DNA of 64,000 nt from Massilia psychrophila (GTDB lineage Bacteria > Pseudomonadota > Gammaproteobacteria > Burkholderiales > Burkholderiaceae_D): assembly GCF_002760665.1 (NCBI RefSeq), contig NZ_PDOB01000014.1, forward strand, positions 62,001 to 126,000. The letters are read 5' to 3'. Under the pieces are notes generated by a model that saw only the letters and a list, made by a program, of their open reading frames with translations, did no database searches and was not told the DNA's origin. A program made the translations under genes and the position numbers. The first letter of the stretch is position 1; every line of letters begins with the position of its first letter. This document shows, one piece after another, positions 19,682 to 28,614 of this stretch.

Positions 19682-22354
19682 ATGACCACCGTTCCCACCG
19701 AAATCAACGCAGCCGCCATCAAGAACGGCGCGGGCGAAAAACACACGCCGATGATGCAGCAATATCTTCGCCTGAAGGCCGACTACCCGACCATGCTGCT
19801 GTTCTACCGCATGGGCGACTTCTACGAGTTGTTTCACGACGACGCGGAAAAAGCGGCGCGCATCCTCGGCATCACGCTGACGGCGCGCGGCGCCTCGAAC
19901 GGCAACCCGATCCGCATGTGCGGCATTCCTTTTCACTCGCTCGATCCCTACCTGTCCAAGCTGGTCAAACTGGGTGAATCGTGCGCGATCTGCGAACAGA
20001 TCGGCGACCCGGCCACCAGCAAGGGGCCGGTCGAACGCAAGGTCATGCGGGTCGTCACGCCGGGTACGCTGACCGACGCCGACCTGCTGCCCGAAAAAGC
20101 CGAACGGCCGCTGCTGGCGCTGTGCACGATCAGCACTCGCAAGGTCGTCACGGTAGGCCTGGCCTGGCTGTCGCTCGCTTCCGGCGCGCTCAAGCTGATG
20201 GAGTTTTCGGGCGACAGCCGCAGCGTCGGCGCGCGCCTGCGGCAGGAACTCGAACGCATCGCACCGGCCGAACTTCTCCACCAGGAAGCCGACCCCGGCG
20301 CCGACCTGTTCACCGGTGACGGCATCGCCCACACCCAGCGCGTGCCCGACTGGCACTTCGACGTCGTCGGCGGCCACAAGGCGCTGCTCGACCAATTGGC
20401 CGTTGCCACCCTCACCGGCTTTGGCGCCGATGGCTTGGGCGCCGCTTTCGGCGCCGCCGGCGCGCTGCTGCGCTACGCCCAGTCGACCCAGGGCCGCGGC
20501 CTGCAGCACGTGCGTTCGCTGTCGACCGAAACCGAAAATGAATTCATCGGCCTGGATGCGGCTACCCGCCGCAACCTCGAGCTGACCGAGACCATCCGCG
20601 GCCAGGAGTCGCCGACGCTGTTCTCGCTGCTCGATCATTGCCGCACCGCGATGGGTTCGCGCATGCTGCGCCACTGGCTGCATCACGCGCGGCGCGACCA
20701 GGGCGTGGCGCGCGCGCGCCATGCGGCGATCGGCGCGCTGGCCAGGTTCGACGCCAGCGGCGAGCTCGCCGTCACGCTTGGCCAGGTGCCGGATATCGAA
20801 CGCATCACCACCCGCATCGCGCTGCTGTCGGCGCGCCCGCGCGACCTGGCCTGCCTGCGCGATGGCCTCAAACAGCTGCCGGCGCTGCGCGCCGGCGTGC
20901 AGCGCGCGTTCACCGTTGGCGAACCGGGCCTGCTGGCGGCGATCCACGGCGCGCTGGCGACGCCTGACACCTGCCTCGACCTGTTGACGCGCGCGGTGAT
21001 GGAAGAGCCGGCGGCGATGGTGCGCGACGGCGGCGTGTTCGCGCGCGGCTTCGACGTTGAGCTCGACGAACTACGCGGCCTGTCGGAAAACGCCGGCCAG
21101 TTCCTGGTCGACCTGGAGACGCGCGAACGCGCCCGCACCGGCATCGCCAACCTGCGCGTGGAATACAACAAGGTGCACGGCTTTTACATCGAAGTCACCC
21201 ACGGCCAGACCGACAAGGTGCCGGACGATTACCGCCGCCGCCAGACGCTAAAAAATGCCGAGCGCTACATCACGCCGGAACTGAAGGTGTTCGAAGACAA
21301 GGCCTTGTCGGCGCAGGACAAGGCGCTGGTGCGCGAGAAGCTGCTCTACGAGCTGCTGCTGGCCGACCTGGCGCCGCATATCGGCAGCCTGCAGACCATC
21401 GCGCGCGCGCTGGCCCAGCTCGACACGCTCACCGCGCTGACGACCCACGCGCTCGCACACAACTGGAACGCGCCGCACCTGGTGGCGGAGCCCTGCCTGG
21501 ATATCCGCGAAGGCCGCCACCCGGTGGTGGAAAACCAGATCGAGCGCTTCATCGCCAACGACTGCTGTTTCAGCCACGAGCGCCGGCTGCTGCTGATCAC
21601 CGGTCCCAACATGGGCGGCAAATCGACCTTCATGCGCCAGGTCGCCCTGATCACGCTGCTGGCCTACATCGGCAGCTACGTACCGGCCGCCAGCGCCACG
21701 ATCGGCCCGATCGACCGCATCTTCACGCGTATCGGCGCCACCGACGACCTGGCCGGCGGGCGCTCGACCTTCATGGTCGAGATGACCGAATCGGCGGCCA
21801 TCCTGAACGGCGCCACCGAACACTCGCTGGTGTTGATGGACGAAGTCGGCCGCGGCACCTCGACGTTCGACGGCCTGGCGCTGGCGTGGGCGATCGCGCG
21901 CCACCTGATCGACACCAGCCGCAGCTTCACGCTGTTCGCCACCCACTATTTCGAGCTGACGCAGCTGCCGGAAAGCCATCCGAGCGCGGCCAACGTGCAC
22001 CTGTCGGCGGTCGAGCACAAGGACAGCATCGTGTTCCTGCATGCGGTACAGGCCGGCCCCGCCTCGCAAAGCTACGGCCTGCAGGTGGCGCAGCTGGCCG
22101 GCGTGCCGCAGGGCGTGATCAAGGCGGCGCGCAAGCACCTGGCGCGGCTCGAATCGCAGGCGCTCGACACGACGCCGCAACTGGACCTGTTCGCACTGCC
22201 GTGCGTGGAGCCGCGGGTCGATGCAGGAGAGGACGCCGGCGCCGATGCGGCCGGCAGCGAACTGCTGGCGGCGCTGGCGGCGATCGATCCCGACGCGCTG
22301 ACGCCGCGCCAGGCGCTCGATCAGCTTTACCAGCTAAAGCGTTTGTCCGCATAA
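19682..22354 (+). CDS. mutS: DNA mismatch repair protein MutS
   Basis: Mismatch-recognition ATPase (890 aa). The mispair-binding Phe-x-Glu is visible in RMGDFYELF (F47, E49). The P-loop GPNMGGKST starts at residue 641, and the Walker B motif [14 protein letters not shown] has D720/E721. The C-terminal tetramerisation-like end ([16 protein letters not shown]) is present. The ATG at 19682 ([11 protein letters not shown]) follows an A/G-rich site (AAAGAAGAA); an in-frame start 26 codons upstream is less likely. The stop overlaps the start of the next gene (TAATG), so the two are translationally coupled. Confidence 0.97.
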   Translation: MTTVPTEINAAAIKNGAGEKHTPMMQQYLRLKADYPTMLLFYRMGDFYELFHDDAEKAARILGITLTARGASNGNPIRMCGIPFHSLDPYLSKLVKLGESCAICEQIGDPATSKGPVERKVMRVVTPGTLTDADLLPEKAERPLLALCTISTRKVVTVGLAWLSLASGALKLMEFSGDSRSVGARLRQELERIAPAELLHQEADPGADLFTGDGIAHTQRVPDWHFDVVGGHKALLDQLAVATLTGFGADGLGAAFGAAGALLRYAQSTQGRGLQHVRSLSTETENEFIGLDAATRRNLELTETIRGQESPTLFSLLDHCRTAMGSRMLRHWLHHARRDQGVARARHAAIGALARFDASGELAVTLGQVPDIERITTRIALLSARPRDLACLRDGLKQLPALRAGVQRAFTVGEPGLLAAIHGALATPDTCLDLLTRAVMEEPAAMVRDGGVFARGFDVELDELRGLSENAGQFLVDLETRERARTGIANLRVEYNKVHGFYIEVTHGQTDKVPDDYRRRQTLKNAERYITPELKVFEDKALSAQDKALVREKLLYELLLADLAPHIGSLQTIARALAQLDTLTALTTHALAHNWNAPHLVAEPCLDIREGRHPVVENQIERFIANDCCFSHERRLLLITGPNMGGKSTFMRQVALITLLAYIGSYVPAASATIGPIDRIFTRIGATDDLAGGRSTFMVEMTESAAILNGATEHSLVLMDEVGRGTSTFDGLALAWAIARHLIDTSRSFTLFATHYFELTQLPESHPSAANVHLSAVEHKDSIVFLHAVQAGPASQSYGLQVAQLAGVPQGVIKAARKHLARLESQALDTTPQLDLFALPCVEPRVDAGEDAGADAAGSELLAALAAIDPDALTPRQALDQLYQLKRLSA

Positions 22355-23334
22355 TGGCGCGCCCGGCACATCGACGGATCGCGGCGGCGGCGCGTTTGCT
22401 TTCCGCGCTGGCCGCGCTGGCCGTCCACGGCGCGCTGCTGGCGGCGCCGAAAAACGACCCCACACGCCATCAGTTCGGCGTGATCGGCAACAGCTTCATT
22501 GAGGCCGGCAGCGGTGGCGAGGCCAGGCTGAAGCAGGCGATCGCCGACGAGAGCGAAGCGTCTCTCGCCTTCGTCGTCGTCACCGGCATCAAGGGTGCGG
22601 ACGAAGCGTGCAGCGACAAGCTGTATGAAACGCGGCGTGAGCTGTTCGACGACGCGCGCCGGCCAATGATCGTGCTGCCGGCGGCGAGTGACTGGAGCGA
22701 GTGCAAAAATCGTTCCGGCCGCTCGGTGGCGATCGAGCGGCTCAACCGCCTGCGCGAACTGTTTTACAACGAGCCGACCTCGCTCGGCACGCGCAAGCTG
22801 GCGCTCACGCGCCTGTCGGCCAGCGGCAAATTTCGCGGCTATCCCGAGAACGCCCACTGGCAGGTTGGCGACGTGCTGTATGCAACCGTTAACCTGCCCG
22901 CCAATAACAACCACTTTCGTCCCGAGGCCGGCCGCAACAGCGAGTTCGAAGACCGGATGGTGGCCAACCGGTTCTGGCTAAACCGCCTGTTCGCCATGGC
23001 GCGGCGCGACAAGCTCGAGGCGGTGGTGCTGTTTTCGGAAGGCGACGTCAAGGCGCTGGCGCAGCCCACCGGCCTGCGCGGCTTTTTGGCGCGCTCGGCC
23101 AACCGGCAGGACGGCTTCGACGAAACGCGCCGCCAGATCGCTACGCTGGCGGCGAAGTTTGCGGGCAAGGTGCTGCTGGTCGATTCCGACCCGGCGCACA
23201 AAAAGGGTGCGCCGGCAATCGAATGGCGTGCCAACCTGGGTCACCTGAGCTTGGGATCGCGCGCGGTCGAGGTGAAGGTCACGCCGGGGGCGAATCCACC
23301 GTTCGCGCTGAAGGATGCGGCGGACGAGAAGTAA
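22354..23334 (+). CDS. Secreted metallophosphoesterase-like protein, apparently without metal ligands
   Basis: 326 aa, exported (Arg-rich start, hydrophobic core, cleavage near GALLAAPK). From memory of the family, the order of blocks resembles bacterial calcineurin-like phosphoesterases: FGVIGNSF, LAFVVVTGIKGADEACSDKLYETRRELF, PMIVLPAASDWSEC, ERLNRLRELFY, SLG, YPENAHWQVGDVLYATVNLPANNN. In active relatives the first three blocks read roughly GDTP, GDIKSG and PGDNEW; here the metal-binding Asp/Asn residues are replaced (GNSF, TGIKG, PAASDW). The protein may therefore be a catalytically dead binding protein. The ATG overlaps the mutS stop. The family link is by eye only and needs a profile search. 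Confidence 0.6.
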   Translation: MARPAHRRIAAAARLLSALAALAVHGALLAAPKNDPTRHQFGVIGNSFIEAGSGGEARLKQAIADESEASLAFVVVTGIKGADEACSDKLYETRRELFDDARRPMIVLPAASDWSECKNRSGRSVAIERLNRLRELFYNEPTSLGTRKLALTRLSASGKFRGYPENAHWQVGDVLYATVNLPANNNHFRPEAGRNSEFEDRMVANRFWLNRLFAMARRDKLEAVVLFSEGDVKALAQPTGLRGFLARSANRQDGFDETRRQIATLAAKFAGKVLLVDSDPAHKKGAPAIEWRANLGHLSLGSRAVEVKVTPGANPPFALKDAADEK

Positions 23335-23346
23335 AAGAACTGAACG

Positions 23347-23375
23347 ACGTCGTCCCCGCTACGCGAGGACGACGT
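23347..23375. terminator. Bidirectional hairpin between convergent genes
   Basis: ACGTCGTCC / GGACGACGT, a perfect 9-bp stem with an 11-nt loop, sits in the 50-bp gap between the phosphoesterase-like gene and slyD, which converge here. Confidence 0.6.
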
Positions 23376-23384
23376 TGAAATGTA

Positions 23385-23924
23385 TCAATGCACCGGATGC
23401 GACCGGAACTCATCGCCCGCGTCGTCGTCGTCATCGCCATGATGATGGCCATGCGCGCCGTGCACGTGCTCGTGGGTGATTTCTTCGTCAGTTGCAGCGC
23501 GCACGTCGATCACCGACAGTTCGAAGCGCAGCGCCATGCCCGCCAGCGGGTGATTACCGTCCAGCACGACCTTGTCGTCGGCGATGTCGGTCACGGTGAA
23601 AATCATCGCGTCGTCGTCGCCTTCCTGACTGTCGGGCATGCCTTCGAACTGCATGCCGACTTCGAGCGGCTCGGGCAGGCGGTTGCGCGGCTCGACTTTC
23701 ACCAGCGCGGGATCGTAGTCGCCGAAGGCGTCGTCCGGCTCGATCTGGAGAGTAGACGCATAGCCGACTTCCTTGCCATCGAGCTCTTCTTCAATCTTCG
23801 GCAGCGTGTTCTCGTAGCCGCCGTGCAGGTAGACCATGGGCTGACTGCCGTCTTCGATCAGGTTGTTCTGTGCGTCCGACAATTTGTAGTTGACCGTGAC
23901 TACTGTGTTCTTGGCAATCTTCAT
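23385..23924 (-). CDS. slyD: FKBP-type peptidyl-prolyl isomerase SlyD
   Basis: Prolyl isomerase/chaperone of 179 aa. The FKBP part (MKIAKNTVVTVNYKLSDAQ; LPKIEEELDGKEVG) is interrupted by the insert-in-flap chaperone domain (about 70-125; FGDYDPALVKVEPRNRLPE) and ends with a metal-binding tail rich in His and Asp (HEHVHGAHGHHH then five Asp), which in SlyD binds nickel for hydrogenase/urease maturation or general metal homeostasis. The ATG at 23924 has a clear GAGGAAA site. It diverges from roxA, with about 80 bp between them for both promoters. Confidence 0.95.
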   Translation of the reverse strand: MKIAKNTVVTVNYKLSDAQNNLIEDGSQPMVYLHGGYENTLPKIEEELDGKEVGYASTLQIEPDDAFGDYDPALVKVEPRNRLPEPLEVGMQFEGMPDSQEGDDDAMIFTVTDIADDKVVLDGNHPLAGMALRFELSVIDVRAATDEEITHEHVHGAHGHHHGDDDDDAGDEFRSHPVH

Positions 23925-24007
23925 AGTGCTTTCCTCTCATTGTTATAGCAGGCAGATTATACCTCCGACATCGGCTTTGCCTTGTTCAAGCATGGTTATA
24001 ATGTCGC

Positions 24008-25129
24008 ATGAAAAAAATTCCGCTCCTCGGCAACATCACGCCCGCCCAATTCCTGCGCGATTATTGGCACAAGAAACCGCTGTTGATTCGCCAGGCGATT
24101 CCTGGCATCAAGCCGGTTTTGCCGTTCGACGCACTGGCGAAGATGGCCACCGAAAACTTCATCGAATCGCGCCTGATCACCAATTTCGACGGCCAGTGGA
24201 ATATGGAACATGGTCCGCTGGCCGAATTGCCGCCGCGCGAACGCAAAGGGTGGACCATGCTGGTGCAAGGGGCCAACTTGTACGACGCCGGCGCCGACGC
24301 GCTGCTGCGCCAGTTCCGCTTCATTCCCGATGCAAGGCTCGACGACCTGATGATCAGTTACGCCAGCGATGGTGGCGGCGTCGGTCCCCATTTCGATTCC
24401 TACGACGTGTTTTTGTTGCAGGTCCACGGCAAGCGGCGCTGGAAGATCGGTGCGCAAAAAGACCTGTCGCTAGTCGACGGCATGCCGCTCAAGATCCTCA
24501 AGAACTTCAAGCCGCAGGAAGAATTCGTGCTCGAGCCGGGCGACATGCTGTACCTGCCGCCGCACTATGCCCATGACGGCGTGGCCGAGGGCGAATGCAT
24601 GACGTATTCGATCGGCTTTCGCTCGCCGTCGTACCAGGAACTGGGCGAGGCCTTCCTGCAGTTCATGGCCGATTCGATCGACCTGCCCGGCCTCTACGCC
24701 GACCCCGACCTGGAAGCGACCAGCAAACCCGCCGAGATCCCGCGCCACATGCTGTCGACCATTACCGAGGAAATCAACAAGGTCCGCTTCACCGAGGAAG
24801 ACGTGACGATTTTCCTCGGTGAGCACTTGTCGGAGCCCAAGCACAATGTGTTTTTCAAGGGCCCGGCCAAGCCGCTGACGATGGGCCGCTTCGCCCAGGC
24901 GGTAGCCAAACGGGGCGCGGCGCTGTCGCCGAAAACCCGCATGCTGTACCGCGGCAAGCACGTGTTCATCAACGGCGAGTCGTTTGCCGTGGGCCGGGCC
25001 GACAAGGCGATCCTCGACGCACTGGCCAACGAACGCGCCTTGAACGGCGCGGCGCTGGCCTCGCCTTCCGACGATGTGATGGAGTCGCTGTACGCCTGGT
25101 ACCAGGACGGCTGGATCGAACTGGGCTGA
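24008..25129 (+). CDS. roxA: Ribosomal protein uL16 3-hydroxylase (JmjC/cupin), RoxA/YcfD family
   Basis: Fe(II)/2-oxoglutarate oxygenase (373 aa) that hydroxylates an arginine of ribosomal protein L16. The facial triad is H128/D130 (GPHFDSYDVF) and H189 (PPHYAHDG). LMISYASDGGGVGPH and LEPGDMLYLPP match YcfD closely, and the C-terminal winged-helix part (YRGKHVFINGESFAVG) is present. The stop codon lies inside the first unit of a 13-bp tandem array. The GTG/ATG choice is not an issue: the ATG at 24008 starts the conserved N terminus. It probably forms a transcript with the next gene. Confidence 0.92.
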   Translation: MKKIPLLGNITPAQFLRDYWHKKPLLIRQAIPGIKPVLPFDALAKMATENFIESRLITNFDGQWNMEHGPLAELPPRERKGWTMLVQGANLYDAGADALLRQFRFIPDARLDDLMISYASDGGGVGPHFDSYDVFLLQVHGKRRWKIGAQKDLSLVDGMPLKILKNFKPQEEFVLEPGDMLYLPPHYAHDGVAEGECMTYSIGFRSPSYQELGEAFLQFMADSIDLPGLYADPDLEATSKPAEIPRHMLSTITEEINKVRFTEEDVTIFLGEHLSEPKHNVFFKGPAKPLTMGRFAQAVAKRGAALSPKTRMLYRGKHVFINGESFAVGRADKAILDALANERALNGAALASPSDDVMESLYAWYQDGWIELG

Positions 25130-25187
25130 TTAACTAGGCTGATTAACTGGGCTGATTAACTGGGCTAATTAACTGGGCTGATTAACA
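25124..25187. repeat. 13-bp tandem array at the roxA stop codon (5 units)
   Basis: Five consecutive units of GGCTGATTAACTG (one with a final A, one with CTAATTAACTG, the last truncated) run from inside the last roxA codons into the gap before the next gene. Each unit carries a TGA or TAA, so stops are reiterated in several frames. Confidence 0.9.
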
Positions 25188-25210
25188 AGAGGGTCAATCG
25201 GATCGCCGCC

Positions 25211-25690
25211 ATGGAAAACCTCGCCGCCACCGGCTTTACCGCCCAGCTCGAATTGGGTTTGCGGTTTCGCGAATGCATCGAGAAATCAACCCTGAGTTTG
25301 CAGCTGTTCGACCCGGATTTTCGCGTTTTCCCGCTCGGCACGAAAGACGTCGATGCGGCGCTGCGCCATTTCCTCACCAACGGCGGCACGATGCAGCTGG
25401 CGATGCACCGCAGCGGCACCATCGGGCACGACTACCCGCGCTTCATGCGCCTGCTGCGCGATTTCGGCCACCGCATCGCGTGCCGCGCCACGCCGGCCAA
25501 CCTGCGCCAGCTGACCGACTCGTTCTGCATCGGCGATGCGGTCAACATCGTGCGGCGTTTTCATAGCGACCACATGCGCGGCGAGGCGGCGTTCGGGTCA
25601 AGGCCGGCGGCGGCGATCAGCCTGGAACGGTTCGACGGCATCTGGCTGGAATCGCGTCCTTGCCTGCATCCGACGCCGACCGGGCTGTAG
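25211..25690 (+). CDS. DUF7931-like protein (phospholipase D-like fold without HKD)
   Basis: Cytosolic protein of 159 aa without signal peptide or membrane segment. The pattern STLSLQLFDPDFRVFPLG ... ALRHFLTNGGTMQLAMHR ... RLLRDFGHRIACRATP ... LTDSFCIGDAVNIVRRFHSDHMRG is that of a small family often encoded beside ribosomal oxygenase genes in betaproteobacteria; I associate it with DUF7931, with moderate certainty. It looks like one half of a phospholipase D-like fold, but the catalytic HxKxxxxD motif is absent. No enzymatic role should be assumed. It starts 81 bp after roxA, across the tandem array, and has only a distant AAGAGGG as ribosome site. Confidence 0.65.
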   Translation: MENLAATGFTAQLELGLRFRECIEKSTLSLQLFDPDFRVFPLGTKDVDAALRHFLTNGGTMQLAMHRSGTIGHDYPRFMRLLRDFGHRIACRATPANLRQLTDSFCIGDAVNIVRRFHSDHMRGEAAFGSRPAAAISLERFDGIWLESRPCLHPTPTGL

Positions 25691-25824
25691 CGCAGCAACG
25701 GAAACCGCCAAATTTTGTGGCTAAAAAAGAAATATGACAGGACAAATCATCGAATATAAACATATTGTTACAAAATGAACTTTGCCAGGAAGCCAAAAAC
25801 TTCCATAAAAGCATCTTTTGCCTA

Positions 25825-25853
25825 TTGCGAAGCACCAAATTTAGATATAATAT
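25825..25853 (+). promoter_or_regulatory. Strong sigma70 promoter for the Ala-rich lipoprotein
   Basis: -35 TTGCGA (25825-25830), 17-bp spacer, -10 TAATAT (25848-25853), in an AT-rich 300-bp gap. The transcript would carry a leader of about 130 nt before the lipoprotein ATG. Confidence 0.65.
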
Positions 25854-25926
25854 CGGGTTAGGAAGTTTCCGTTGTCTGTCAGGCACCATTACAGGTACGA
25901 AAGCTAACGAGATCTCCTAATGAGCG

Positions 25927-25944
25927 ATAATTACCGGTAATTAT
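25927..25944. promoter_or_regulatory. 18-bp perfect palindrome in the lipoprotein leader
   Basis: ATAATTACCGGTAATTAT is fully self-complementary and lies in the predicted 5' leader about 50 nt before the start codon. It could be an operator for a dimeric regulator or an RNA hairpin. No binder is known from the sequence. Confidence 0.55.
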
Positions 25945-25992
25945 TCATCGCATCAACATAGTCTCTACTTTTGAATTAATTAAGGAAAACCC

Positions 25993-26250
25993 ATGAAAAA
26001 ATCCCTGCTGATCATCTCCCTGCTGGCTGTTGCTTTGGCTGCTTGCAGCAAAAAAGAAGAAACTCCTGTTGTTGCTCCAGCTCCAGTAGTTGAAACCGCA
26101 CCAGTTGCTGCTCCTGCTGCAGCTCCTGCTGCTGACGCAGCTGCCCAGGCTTCGATGGCTGCTTCGTCGGCTGCTGACGCTGCTGCTGCTGCTTCGACCG
26201 CTGCTTCGGCTGCCGCTTCGGCTGCTGCTGCTGCTGCACCAGCCAAGTAA
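25993..26250 (+). CDS. Small Ala-rich lipoprotein
   Basis: 85-aa lipoprotein. Signal peptide MKKSLLIISLLAVALAAC with lipobox LAAC (C18), then a short Lys/Glu segment and a Pro/Val-rich linker. The C-terminal half is almost entirely Ala with regular Ser/Asp/Gln positions, which would form a helix or coiled coil in the manner of small Lpp/OprI-like envelope lipoproteins. A strong promoter, long leader and good terminator suggest an abundant, single-gene transcript. Codon choice (many GCT) differs from the GC-rich neighbours and is typical of highly expressed genes. No named family is recognised, and function beyond envelope structure is unknown. Confidence 0.85.
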   Translation: MKKSLLIISLLAVALAACSKKEETPVVAPAPVVETAPVAAPAAAPAADAAAQASMAASSAADAAAAASTAASAAASAAAAAAPAK

Positions 26251-26267
26251 TTCGCTGGCGTTGAAAG

Positions 26268-26292
26268 AGCCGGCCTGCGGGCCGGCTTTTTT
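26268..26292 (+). terminator. Rho-independent terminator of the lipoprotein gene
   Basis: AGCCGGCC-TGCG-GGCCGGCT followed by a run of six T starts 18 bp after the stop codon. Confidence 0.9.
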
Positions 26293-26344
26293 ACGCCTGG
26301 TGGTTTTGGTCCGCAGCTGGTCCGCAAGGGCCAGGCGTAAAAAA
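26287..26344. terminator. Second, larger inverted repeat (bidirectional)
   Basis: TTTTTTACGCCTGG and CCAGGCGTAAAAAA form a perfect 14-bp inverted repeat around a 30-nt loop. It overlaps the T-run of the first terminator and gives a U-run on both strands, so it can also stop bamC transcription from the other side. Confidence 0.75.
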
Positions 26345-26417
26345 CCGGCACGGGGCCGGCTACTGTTACGCTAATGGGGTCGCCGCGTTCGCGAGGACCC
26401 ATCTGCCTTCTACACCA

Positions 26418-27584
26418 TTATTTCAGCTCGTCGCCCAGCAACTTGAGGATCTTGACGCCGGCGCCGGTTGCCTCGGCCTTGCCGTCGTTGGTCTGCACCG
26501 CCACCTGGCTGGCGTTGCCGGTGGCGTCGGCCTTGACTGCAATGCGGAAGCGCTGCGCTTCTTTTTCCTTGTCGGCGGCGGCGCCGAAGGTGAACAGCTT
26601 TTTCAGGAAACCGGTGCTGCCGGCAGCGTCAGGATCGACGTAGCGCACGAAATACACGCCGTTGACGCGGTCGCGGTCTTCCACCGTGAAGCCGACCCGG
26701 TCCAGCGCCAGGCCGACGCGACGCCAGGCGCGGTCGAATCCTTCGTCGACTTCGACATAACTGGAAGCAGCGTTGGCGCCGGCGACGAGCTTGGCGTGGG
26801 CTTGCTGCACCGGGGCGTTCGCCACCATCGGCGCGGCCGCCTTGACGTCGGCGGCCCCGGTCAGGCGCGCTACCAGCTTGGCAAGGAATTGCGATTCGAG
26901 GCCGGGGTCGTTGGGACGCCCCGCCCACTGGATGGTTTCCTTTTGCGGGCCGGTCAGCACTTCTTCGGCGCCGCGATGGCTGATGTAGATTTCGGTGCTG
27001 CCGTCGGCGGCGCGCTCGAGGCGGGTGCGGTACTTGTCGCGCTCGCCGGTCGAGTATGCCGATTCGAATACCCTGCCGATCGTGCTGCGGATGATGTCCT
27101 GCGGGATCTTCGCGCGGTTTTCCGCCCAGTTCGTTTCCATCACGCCGGTGGCCGCCGATTCGGTTTCGACAGTGAAACCGGAGTCGCTCCAGAACTGCTT
27201 GATTTGCGGCCACAGCTGTTCCGGCGTCTGCTTGACGACCAGCCAGCGCTGGTTGCCGTTGCGCTCGACCTTGACGGCGGCGTTACCGGCCACGCCGATC
27301 ACATCGCCGCTGGCAGCCAGTGCCGGGACAGCGCCCCTGGCTTGCTGCTGGCCGGAAGCGGTGGCAACGCCACGCCCGTCCGGCACGGCGTAACGGTTGT
27401 CTTTCTGCAGCTGGGTCAGGTCAGGCGGCACGTCCAGCGCCACTGCTTTCTTGGAGGAGCGATAATCGAGTTTATCGGACTCCATCACCGAGCTCAGCAT
27501 GCCACAGCCGCTCAGGCTGACCATGAGCGCGGAAAGGACGAAGCCGCGGGCGGCGACGGGGGTAATTGTCTTGCGAGTAGTCAT
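26418..27584 (-). CDS. bamC: Outer-membrane assembly lipoprotein BamC (NlpB/DapX)
   Basis: Lipoprotein (388 aa) of the BAM complex, which folds proteins into the outer membrane. The signal peptide ends in lipobox LSGC (C27). The unstructured BamC N-terminal signature follows (KLDYRSSKKAVALDVPPDLTQL), then two helix-grip domains (WLVVKQTPEQLWPQIKQFWSDSGF; DEGFDRAWRRVGLALDRVGFTVEDRDR). The start at 27584 (MTTRKTITPV) is chosen because a 43-residue upstream extension has no family match and would bury the signal peptide. It follows dapA by 61 bp, the classic dapA-nlpB order. Confidence 0.92.
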   Translation of the reverse strand: MTTRKTITPVAARGFVLSALMVSLSGCGMLSSVMESDKLDYRSSKKAVALDVPPDLTQLQKDNRYAVPDGRGVATASGQQQARGAVPALAASGDVIGVAGNAAVKVERNGNQRWLVVKQTPEQLWPQIKQFWSDSGFTVETESAATGVMETNWAENRAKIPQDIIRSTIGRVFESAYSTGERDKYRTRLERAADGSTEIYISHRGAEEVLTGPQKETIQWAGRPNDPGLESQFLAKLVARLTGAADVKAAAPMVANAPVQQAHAKLVAGANAASSYVEVDEGFDRAWRRVGLALDRVGFTVEDRDRVNGVYFVRYVDPDAAGSTGFLKKLFTFGAAADKEKEAQRFRIAVKADATGNASQVAVQTNDGKAEATGAGVKILKLLGDELK

Positions 27585-27645
27585 GTCGTAACTGGATAAG
27601 CGCTGCGGGCAGCTGGTGTCAGAAATAATCCGGACCCTTGCGGGC

Positions 27646-28530
27646 TCAGGGCTGTGGAAGGACACCCGCTTCGCGCAAGGCGGCGCGGACGGTGTCGTGG
27701 AATTCTTCGGCAAGCGGGACCAGCGGCAGGCGCAGGCCGGCCGGCATCAGGCCCATTTCGGCCATTGCCCATTTGACCGGGACCGGGTTGGGCTCGACAA
27801 ACAGTTTGGCGTGCAGCGGGATGACCTGGTTGTTGATGGCAACGGCAGCGGCGACGTCGCCGGCCATCGCCGCCACGCACAGCGCATGCATGGCGCGAGG
27901 CGCGACGTTGGCGGTGACGGAGATGTTGCCGGCGCCACCCATGAACATCAGCGCCATCGCAGTCGGATCGTCGCCCGAATAGACGGCGAACGATTTCGGC
28001 GCCAGGCGCAGCAGCTCGGCGCCGCGGCCAATGTTGCCGGTGGCGTCTTTCAGGCCGACGATGTTGGGGATTGCGGCCAGCCGCAGCACCGTCTCGTTCG
28101 ACATGTCGGCAACCGTGCGGCCGGGCACGTTGTACAGGATGATCGGCAGGTCGACCGCTTCGGCAATTGCCTTGAAGTGGCGGTACATGCCTTGCTGGGT
28201 CGGCCGGTTGTAATACGGCACGACCAGCAGCGCGGCATCGGCGCCGGCGTCCTTGGCGAAGCGGGTCAGGACGATGGTCTCGTCGGTCGAATTGCCGCCG
28301 GTACCGGCGATGATCGGAATACGGCCTTTCGCATGCTCGACCGCCAGCTTGATCAACTCGCAGTGTTCCTGCACGTTGACGGTGGCCGACTCGCCCGTGG
28401 TGCCGACGATCACGATGCCGTCGGTGCCTTCGGCGATATGCCAGTCGATCAGCTTGCGCAAGCCGGGGTAGTCGAGACTGCCGTCTTCGTACATCGGGGT
28501 GACGATTGCTACTATGCTGCCCTTGATCAT
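27646..28530 (-). CDS. dapA: 4-hydroxy-tetrahydrodipicolinate synthase
   Basis: TIM-barrel aldolase (294 aa) that condenses pyruvate with aspartate semialdehyde, the first step of the lysine/diaminopimelate branch. Motifs include [10 protein letters not shown], the GTTGESATV loop binding pyruvate (about 43-51), [31 protein letters not shown] and the Schiff-base lysine in [10 protein letters not shown] (about K161). Length and motifs match the family. It sits between a methyltransferase gene and bamC. Confidence 0.95.
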   Translation of the reverse strand: MIKGSIVAIVTPMYEDGSLDYPGLRKLIDWHIAEGTDGIVIVGTTGESATVNVQEHCELIKLAVEHAKGRIPIIAGTGGNSTDETIVLTRFAKDAGADAALLVVPYYNRPTQQGMYRHFKAIAEAVDLPIILYNVPGRTVADMSNETVLRLAAIPNIVGLKDATGNIGRGAELLRLAPKSFAVYSGDDPTAMALMFMGGAGNISVTANVAPRAMHALCVAAMAGDVAAAVAINNQVIPLHAKLFVEPNPVPVKWAMAEMGLMPAGLRLPLVPLAEEFHDTVRAALREAGVLPQP

Positions 28531-28614
28531 AATTTCGTGACGTTGGTGGTCAATAGAAACCTGATTGTAGCGGATACCCCGCCTGAATGGTTCATTCTTG
28601 CCTAGAAACCAGAC

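Noticed and set aside
25124-25187. Tandem 13-mers considered as a CRISPR-like array
   Set aside because: Units are contiguous with no spacers, and there are no cas genes; it is simple tandem duplication.
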